64,000 bases of DNA from Chrysomallon squamiferum (lineage: Eukaryota > Mollusca > Gastropoda > Neomphalida > Peltospiridae). The notes under the pieces were generated by a model. That model had not been told where the DNA came from. It ran no database searches and worked only from the letters and a program-made list of their open reading frames with translations. Shown one piece after another: positions 56,870 through 64,000 of the stretch (within the stretch, counting starts at the first letter, position 1; the number at the start of each line of letters is the position of its first letter). The stretch spans positions 5,340,708-5,404,707 of the forward strand of contig CM022667.1 in assembly GCA_012295275.1 (NCBI GenBank), read 5' to 3'. Made by a program: the position numbers and the translations under genes.

Positions 56870-57060
56870 AATAATAAAATATATTACGTCATCATCATTA
56901 ACACACAAAATAGTGACGCAGTCGGTGAACACGTAGCGTCTGCTCGAAGGTTATTGTTTGATATCCAATGTATTTTCGTACGTAACATACCCATGAAACA
57001 GTGGAGAAAACTATCAGCACGGTTTGTTCATCTTATTTTCTTACATCGATCTTATAAATG
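56870..57060 (+). promoter_or_regulatory. Gene 4 upstream module (CRE-like + TATA-like)
   Basis: TTACGTCA at 56884-56891, TAGTGACGCAGTCG about 22 nt later, GTAGCGTCTGCTCG, GGTTATTGTTTGATATCC, ACGTAACATACCCAT, GTGGAGAAAACTAT and CTTATAAATG near 57050. It is the same ordered series as genes 2 and 3 in an otherwise unrelated stretch. Confidence 0.55.
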
Positions 57061-57608
57061 CATTCATTACCTCACAGTTTGAAGGGAAAAACAAGAAACA
57101 ATTGTGACACTGCCTAGGGATGACAGAATAAACATATTAGATCCAGTTCTTACATGTAAATCGAAAACAAAACCACCAAAACCAAAACAATACCCAATGA
57201 ATAAAAAAAATAATAATAATAAAATAACAATAAATAAATAATAAAAACAATGTATAAATAAAAAAAAATAATAAAAAAATTAATAAATAAATAAATAAAT
57301 AAATAATAAAAAAGTGAAAACCAAATGTATAAACACTTTTTTTACTTTTGTTTGTCTGTTTATTTATTTATTTATTTATTTATTTTTATTTATTTATTAT
57401 TATTATTATTATTATTTTAAGAATAGTGCTCTTTTAATGAGAGGTACTTTGACCGATATTTAAGTACTGTTGATTTCAGAACTTCAGTAATGGAAACGGC
57501 AATTATCAGCCAAATACTCAGTTTTTTTTTTTTTCCTTTCTTTCTTTTTTTTTTTTTTTTTTTTTTTGTTACTGATTTTATATCACCATGCTTCTTTGTT
57601 TCTTTCAG

Positions 57609-57681
57609 ATGATAGCATGAAATCACAACACTATGGAAAACATCCGCTTTCTGATTATCCAGCAGTTTCTAATCGTGTTAT
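57609..57681 (+). CDS. Gene 4 signal-peptide exon
   Basis: The acceptor TTTCAG at 57603-57608 precedes 24 nt of 5'UTR; ATG at 57633 opens [16 protein letters not shown], phase 1 at GTGAGT. Homologous to 4469-4517 including the upstream noncoding exon start. Confidence 0.82.
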
Positions 57682-57832
57682 GTGAGTCTGTAAAGATTTT
57701 GTGCTTGTTATATTACAGTATAGTGTAGTATAGTCTAGTATAGTACAGTTTAGTAAGTATAGCATAGTATAGTATAGTACAGAATTATTATTATTATTAT
57801 TATTATTATGTTGTTGTTGTTGTTGTTATTAT

Positions 57833-57863
<31 letters not shown>

Positions 57864-58523
57864 CGTTCCAAATTTGATATAATGGTATAATGTACTTACT
57901 CCTGTGAATATTTTGTTAATTTTCGTTTTAGGTCTTTATTTAACTTGTTTGAAATGATAAATGTAATCTGTGTAAATGTATTATATCTTTTTTTTTTTTT
58001 TTTTTTTTTTTTGCTATTTTAAAGGTTTGACGAGTTTGATTGCTGGTAAGAACTTTCTAATTAACTGTATGTTATTTACAGAGATAAAAAAGAAAAACTA
58101 ATAATGATGTTTTTCTACAAATTATCAAAGACGTCGTACAGAACATTGATTATTAAAAATATATTACTTGTTTCCGTTATTCTGTTTACGTATATTCTTT
58201 TGATTTTATATAGACTGATACATATTTATTTGTTTATTACTTACGTAGGGGTAGCGAATGAAATTCAAAAAGCAAGAAAATTGTAAACTTTAAATCACTA
58301 AAATGTTCTCTCCTAACTAATGACAAAAAGAGTGTATCAAACAAAACTAATTTTTTTTTTCATCATTTATAACTCGTCAAAAAGAAACTAAAAAAAACAA
58401 CAAAAAACAACAAAAAAAAAACATCTTAAAGCATCGTTAAAAATATATATATATATATTTCTGTAAATTTCTAATTATGTCCATATATTTATGTCGATTC
58501 TTCTTGTTCTTCTTCTTCTTCTT

Positions 58524-58554
<31 letters not shown>

Positions 58555-59087
58555 TTATTATTATTATTATTATTATTTGCTATAATGTTTTGTTTATAAT
58601 TTTAAAACATATAAAACGAAACATAAAAAACACTACCAAGAAGTGTTGTTGTAGCGGGAGATTTGGCTCTGTCAGGACTGCCTGAAAAAGCAAAATAACG
58701 AACAGAGTAATTGTTATTATTATTTGTTTTCATTTCTTAAGAAGCTACAAATCGTAGAGGTGGTTCTGTAAAATGAACAGCACAGTCTGCGATCTCTATG
58801 CTGTAGCAGTAAACATGATTTAAAATATTAAGTTGAATATAAATTACAATAAAACAGTAAATTATAGTATTTTAGTGCCTCCTTCATTACTAAATAAAAA
58901 ATATCATAGGTAGGTTTAAAATTTCTCTTTTATAGTGTGTTTCTTTTTTTATTATTATATATTGTTTTATCATCATCATCAACATCGTACCACTACCACT
59001 ACTTCTACTGCTACTATTACTACTACTACTACTACTACTACTACTAATAATAATAATAATAATAAGAAGAAGAAGAAGAAGAAGAAA

Positions 59088-59141
<54 letters not shown>

Positions 59142-59281
59142 CGTTGTTGTTATTTATTGCTGTTGTCGTCGTGATTGTTGCTGTAGTTTGTTTTTGTGTT
59201 GCTGTTTTTGTTATTTGAGTTTATATAACAGAATAATAAATGTCGCCAATTATTAGCCAAACAGAAAACGGTAACATATTG

Positions 59282-59369
<88 letters not shown>

Positions 59370-59757
59370 CCAGGAAAAGCAATGACATATTTTGATTGTT
59401 TGGATGTTCCAAAGCAAGCATATCCATCACAGCTGATATGTCGTATAAACGGCACTGTAAAGTACGGAATACAAGTTCGTAGACCAGATGGTCAGTTAGT
59501 TATAGATTGTGATCGTAACACAGTCTGTACTCGTGTTCGCAGTAAACGAGGATATTGTGTTATAGTAGATTCACCCTCAGAAATTACTGTTATCATAGAC
59601 TGGTTCTTAAAAAATGTCGATGAAGGACAATGGACCTGCAGTGACGGACCACCTCCTGGTGTTGGTGAAACTACCTGTAACAAGATTACTCAGAGTATGT
59701 ATACGTACGATTTTACCATCTATCTATGTATCTACAATTATGTCTGTCTGTGTATAC

Positions 59758-59805
<48 letters not shown>

Positions 59806-62800
59806 TTATCTACCTATCTATGTATCTGTCTACTTGTCTATCTATCTATCTGTCTATCTATCTGTCTATCTATCTATATGTCTGTCTGTCTGTCTATATA
59901 TCAATCTATCCATCTGTCTATCCTGATCTGTATCTATATCTTTATCTGTTGGGAATCTTTACCTTCTAGACTGAAATGGAATAATCTTGGTGGACGAAAT
60001 ACTCGCTTTGTTCTATTGAACCTCCACTTACACTTGAAAATGGCGCTTCTTTTTTTTTTTTTTTTATTTTTTTTTTTTTTAAATATATCACTTGGAAGTT
60101 GAAAGTATCGAAAGATTATGGTACTTTTTTCTCTATCGATCACGTGAACATATCCGTTATTTCCGTCAAATTATATTTATTAATAAACCGTGTAATCAAA
60201 TGTATGAATAGCTGGACAAATTATTCTTTTAGAGGTTGACAATAAAAACAGTTCTTTTAAATGTGTATCCAGATTAAATCAGTTGAGATGGTCAAGATAA
60301 ATGACTGTACAGATATACATAAACAACAAAAATTATAATGAAAAAATACAACGAAAGTACAGCTCTCGGACTAGAAAAAGAAGACTTGAAGTAATAAAAA
60401 GAAAAAACATGTGAATAAAACTTCTGTTAAATACGTTTATCATATATGAGTCTATATGAAATATATTGTTAAAGGCCACGTTTTATTAGTAACGGAATAC
60501 CTGTATATACATACTTCTGACAACGGCTTGGTTATGTCGTAGTGACTAATTTCGCCTAATTTACGAAAGCTGACATGGCTCTGATATGTCCAGAGGGAGA
60601 AGTGTCTTATTCCTAATTTCCTAGCTTACAGTAGGTTTTCAAATTATTTTTCAATAGTAATTTTTATTTAGCTGCGAGCAGATTAAGAATGAAATCACTT
60701 TATTGTACAGTTGTTCATTGTAGTCTCAGAGATGTGTGTTTATATGTGTTGTGAATTTTTTTTTCTCTGTCATTATCCTTTTCTTAGTTTGAATGTTTTA
60801 ATCTTTCCTGTCGTAGAGAAAGTAGGTCTGAACAAATGCTGCTAACGGTGTCAGAAGCTGAATGTGTCATTCCACCTCAAACTGCACAATGGATGAAACG
60901 TCATTCCACCCGAATTAATGAAACTAACTTTCTAGAAATTACAGTTATTTTTATTTGAATATTTTGGAAACTGTTTTTTTTCCTCGGAAACCGTCTCTAC
61001 GATCATTCTAAAAATGGAAACAATCGCGTTTTCAATCCTAATCTCCTTAAAATTGGACAGGATGAGGTTACTTTTCCCCCATTGCTTTAGGTGATTTGAC
61101 ATGGAAAGAGTCAAAGTTATTTTGATTTACTTTTATTTTTAATTTTTAAGAAGCACATTTTAAGTGAAAGGAAAAATTGCAACTACTTAGAAAGATATTT
61201 CTTCATTCATCAGTCCTTTAATTTTTTATTATTATCTTTGTATGTTTTGTTATTGATGCTTTTCTTCTTCATCTTCTTCAGGTTGTCTTCAAGATAACTG
61301 ACAAATGACGAGTATGATTAAAATAACTGTATTTTATCTCTTTTTGTGTTGTAGTTATTAATGTCCATAGCTTAACTGCAGGTAAGAAAACATTTATTAA
61401 ACATTTAAAATTATTATTATTATTATTATTGTTGTTATTATTATTATTATTATTATTGTTGTTGTTGTTGCCCTTACTGATATGCATTTATCTTTTAAAT
61501 TTATGTTTGTTTCGTTTTAATAATTATTATTGCTATTTTGTTTCTTTTTTCTTTTCTGTTTTTAAAAAACATTCCTATGGCAATTTCTGCAGTTGTCGGA
61601 TGCATTTTGCTAGTCCTGATCAAGAATAGCATCCGTTTGAATTGTTACTTCTAATTTGGTGTATTTTATTTTTGTGTTTGAACGCTTGTTTAACGAGACC
61701 CCAACAGATAAAATAAAATAGGCTGGGGGTATCGTTCAAAGATTAAAAAACAGGATACACAAACACTCACGCATATACAATGTATTAAAAAAATAAATAT
61801 TGTACAACAAAGGAAACATGATGATTCAGCGGCTGTGAAATGAAATGTTCAGAAATTACTTGCCAGTCGTGCCCCGAGACGATTCTAAACAGGAGATATC
61901 ACACGATTCTAAACAGGAGATATCACACGATTCTAAACAGGAGATATCACACGATTCTAAATAGGAGATAGCACACGATTCTAAACAGGAGATATCACAC
62001 GATTCTAAACAGGAGATATCACACCTGAGAGTTTGTAATTTTCAAAATGTAATCCTTAAAACATTTGTTTTTAATAATTGATTATTTTTAATTTATCTTG
62101 TTCTCATCATTCTATGAATATAAATTACGTGATTACATTAACTTTATTTCTCAAGTTTTGATGAACAGAACATTCTTCATTTTGTTTTGTTGTAAATACA
62201 ATCGTTATTATTATTATTAATTTTGAATTTTTTACGTTTTTTCGTTCTAGGAATCTACAAAGACCAAGCTATTTTTGGTAAATAATACATTCCTTAATTA
62301 CTTGTCTTTTGTTGTCTGTCTTCTTCTTCTTGTTCTTCTTATTATTATTCTTAATATTCTTCTTATTACTATTCTTGGTAGTACCAGTAAAGCAGCAATA
62401 TTACTAGTTGTAGTAGTAGTAGTAGTTCTTTTATTTATTTATTTATTTATTTATTTATAATAGTATTTCTCTAAAATATATGATTGGTTACTGACCTAAG
62501 ATTTCAGTTTATCTTATACAGATTAGAATGACAAATGCAGCATTAATACAAAAAAAAAAATAATAACAATTAATTAACTTTTTGTTTTTTATTAATCTTA
62601 CGAACTATTTTTCACACTCTATCTTAGAATATTCTTGTAATGAACATTTATACGTTACGTAATATGTCTAACTCATTTTCGTTCTTCTCTCAATTAATAT
62701 ACATATGTATGTATTGCAGGACAAGCAGTAACACAATTGTTCTGTATGAATAAACCAAAGGAAGGAGATTCCTCAACATTCGTTTGTATAGTAACTGGAA

Positions 62801-64000
62801 CTATAAAATATGGAATAAGATTTTTTAGACCAAATTCTGGGATTCCCGAAGAGGTTGTAATATGTAATTACCTCAACACGCACTGTATGACAAACAAACA
62901 TAAACCAGGATATAAGGTGCTGAGGAAGTCACCTCAAATATTTATTCTGACCATAGAATCTTTTAACAAAACTGTTGACGAAGGTGAATGGATCTGCAGT
63001 GATGGACCGCATCCTGGCGTTGGTGATATTAAATGTGATCAGACTGTTGCAAGTAAGTGGACGAATGTGTATAAATGAATGAGTGTCAAAATATTACATA
63101 GCAATGGTGTACGATATTATTCAGTTTTTAGTTATTGGTACTTTCATTTCCTATGACAGTGATGGTTCCAGACTCACAGTTTCAGATTTTCGAGGTCAAA
63201 CGTGATTTGGTTTCTGTTTTGGTTTGTATAATATTTTATATTCAGTCTAGTCTGGATGGTCGTTTTTACTTATCATGATTACTTCCACTGCTTCAGTCGT
63301 CAAAATTCTTGTTTTGGCAATATTTGCACATCATATGTTTAGACAGCACTAATATTTTGTTAAGTCCATGTTGTACATCTTGCCCGGTCAAAAGAATTTG
63401 TTAATAATAATATAGCACTTCCTCCTGGTAGAATGAATCGTAAATACGATGCCAAAGTTCATATTCCAGTTTCCGATTTATGCACACCAGCATTGTCTTT
63501 CATCTAGTCAGAGAGGTCTTCAGTTTCGTTATAATAGTTGGCTTACATTTCTTCTTGTACTATTGCTATCTCTAATGATTCGGAAACTGGACAGCGTTCT
63601 GTACAAATTTTACAGGAAATGCTGTGTTTATCAAGAAATCTTGTGTCTTTCTCCCTTGATATTTAGGCTGTGGTCAGATAGGCTTGTTATGAGCGTCGTG
63701 AAATTTACATCTTGTCCACCTTATACATGATCACGTTCTTCACCTGTTTTAAAGACATCTTTCTTTAATCTAGTGTATTTGACTCCTGCTACAAAGGTAT
63801 TTATTTAATGATTGAGTTTTAGTTATTTCACCCATAGCATCGAGGTAACGGAACAAACCGAAATCTTATTTCTTACCATACAGGGTAAAATACGCGCGTC
63901 TGTTACACAGTGAAAGGACATGATGTTGGTATTTACAAAATATCGTTATATTATACTGAACCCTCCAGAAATTGATAAAAATGTACGTTTGCTTTCACTG
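57609..64000 (+). CDS. Gene 4: Ig receptor, 3' part beyond the window
   Basis: Predicted member of the same receptor family. Exons: 5'UTR plus signal peptide 57633-57681, mini 58025-58045, Ig-A 59374-59694, linkers 61355-61381 and 62251-62277, Ig 62720-63052 (hybrid type). All are phase 1-1 after the first and join in frame. Signal peptide and mini-exon match gene 1, which makes it a paralogue of that gene rather than of genes 2/3. No stalk, TM or tail exon is seen by 64000, so the gene runs off the right edge. All its exons are intact. Confidence 0.72.
58025..58045 (+). CDS. Gene 4 mini-exon (CLTSLIA)
   Basis: TTTTAAAG, 21 nt, GTAAGA; phase 1-1; homologue of 4796-4816. Confidence 0.78.
58490..58730 (-). 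other. Inverted copy of stalk exon region of gene 2/3
   Basis: 58611-58705 is the reverse complement of the 45-nt stalk exon (52366-52410 / 38174-38218) with its acceptor, GTAGTG donor and flanking intron. The (CTT)n(ATT)n run before it corresponds to the AAG/AAT tract after the exon. It lies in gene 4 intron 2, antisense to transcription. Confidence 0.85.
58990..59142. repeat. (ACT)n(AAT)n(AAG)n ... (ATT)n cluster
   Basis: Several trinucleotide repeats in succession; AAT/AAG and ATT runs can pair as an imperfect hairpin. Confidence 0.9.
59286..59365 (+). repeat. (CT)n tract before gene 4 Ig-A
   Basis: About 80 nt of CT running into TTTTTTCCAG, that is, directly forming the polypyrimidine tract of the acceptor at 59374. 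Confidence 0.97.
59374..59694 (+). CDS. Gene 4 Ig-like exon A
   Basis: A 321-nt phase 1-1 exon, donor [25 protein letters not shown]..., [35 protein letters not shown]. Seven cysteines. Intermediate between the gene 1 and gene 2 type A exons. Confidence 0.87.
59713..59945. repeat. (TCTA/TCTG)n tetranucleotide tract
   Basis: Over 200 nt of TCTA and TCTG repeats in the intron after gene 4 Ig-A. Confidence 0.95.
59946..61340. other. Gene 4 intron
   Basis: Nothing recognised apart from poly-T at 60050-60080. Confidence 0.6.
61355..61381 (+). CDS. Gene 4 linker exon 1 (INVHSLTA)
   Basis: A 27-nt exon between TGTTGTAG and GTAAGA, phase 1-1, encoding [10 protein letters not shown]. Accepted on splice sites and phase only; no close homologue. 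Confidence 0.5.
61879..62024. repeat. 24-bp minisatellite, six copies
   Basis: Unit ACGATTCTAAACAGGAGATA+TCAC repeated six times; the fourth copy has two substitutions (AATAGG, TAGCAC). In gene 4 intron. Confidence 0.95.
62251..62277 (+). CDS. Gene 4 linker exon 2 (IYKDQAIF)
   Basis: A 27-nt exon between CGTTCTAG and GTAAAT, phase 1-1, encoding [10 protein letters not shown]. Support is the splice sites and phase, and a GGA start like other linkers. Confidence 0.5.
62720..63052 (+). CDS. Gene 4 second Ig-like exon (hybrid B/C type)
   Basis: A 333-nt phase 1-1 exon between ATTGCAG and [25 protein letters not shown]..., [20 protein letters not shown] (type C then type B wording), [18 protein letters not shown] (type A end). 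Six cysteines; the fifth is lost (GYKVL), as in type C. Confidence 0.85.
63053..64000. other. Gene 4 intron or downstream, nothing recognised
   Basis: No exon of the family and no other supported coding region up to the right edge. The sequence is less repetitive than the rest. Confidence 0.5.

Noticed and set aside
56816-57082. 88-residue open frame over the gene 4 promoter region
   Set aside because: It runs through an (AAT)n tract and the conserved noncoding module; the conservation pattern is not codon-like.
61879-62024. CRISPR-like array
   Set aside because: Units are contiguous without spacers and the DNA is eukaryotic; it is a minisatellite.
63449-63730. 93-residue open frame near the right edge
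   Set aside because: No similarity to the family, no splice or start context, no low-level repeat conservation; likely chance.

Overview
This window is AT-rich animal DNA, dominated by microsatellites: (CT)n, (AAT)n, (TA)n, (AAAT)n and poly-A/T. It has small exons, introns of hundreds to thousands of bases, and mostly GT-AG splice sites with a few GC-AG. The microsatellite load and the tandem families of secreted/transmembrane Ig-like receptors suggest a lophotrochozoan mollusc, most likely a coleoid cephalopod such as an octopus. That identification is inference; nothing in the sequence names the species.

The content is one tandem cluster of four plus-strand genes, about 4.4 kb to beyond the right edge. 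They encode single-pass receptors with repeated Ig-like domains. Each domain is one exon of 318-333 nt with phase-1 introns on both sides, about 106-111 residues, with six or seven cysteines and an F-strand signature DEGxWxCxD. Three exon types recur. Type A ends in a PPPG(I/V)GETTCNK-like segment. Type B starts near CMD(E/K)AEEGLPTKLTC. Type C starts near CEDQAVEGKPTKLTC and has RPNSGHPEEVLFC. Mini-exons of 15-75 nt, all phase 1-1, form linkers and a Ser/Thr-rich stalk. A 67-nt transmembrane exon and a short cytoplasmic tail ending around (F/S)ENPAFE complete the gene.

Layout. 1-2.8 kb: no gene seen. 2.8-21.6 kb: gene 1, made of three head-to-tail copies of a 3-3.5 kb cassette plus a further partial cassette, with several decayed exons; a 707-bp Tigger/pogo-like MITE lies at 15.5-16.2 kb. 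22.5-40.4 kb: gene 2, two cassettes of A-B-C. 41.85-43.0 kb: a broken minus-strand MULE transposase relic at the junction of a large segmental duplication. 43.8-54.75 kb: gene 3, the duplicate of gene 2, shortened to one A-B cassette and fully open (369 residues predicted). 56.9 kb to the right edge: gene 4, with signal peptide, two Ig exons and linkers, truncated by the window. All four genes share an upstream module with a CRE-like TGACGTCA (TTACGTCA in gene 4) and a downstream TATA-like element.

The pattern is that of a fast-evolving recognition-receptor cluster. Ig exons are gained, lost and fused as whole phase-1 modules. Recently duplicated copies differ mostly by amino-acid changes (by-eye counts). 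The membrane tail keeps a PTB/endocytosis-like motif. Genes 2 and 3 appear to use as their signal-peptide exon a decayed Ig exon read in a different frame, and may have an alternative 131-nt terminal exon encoding a soluble form. Immune or self/non-self recognition is an inference; no function is proven by the sequence.
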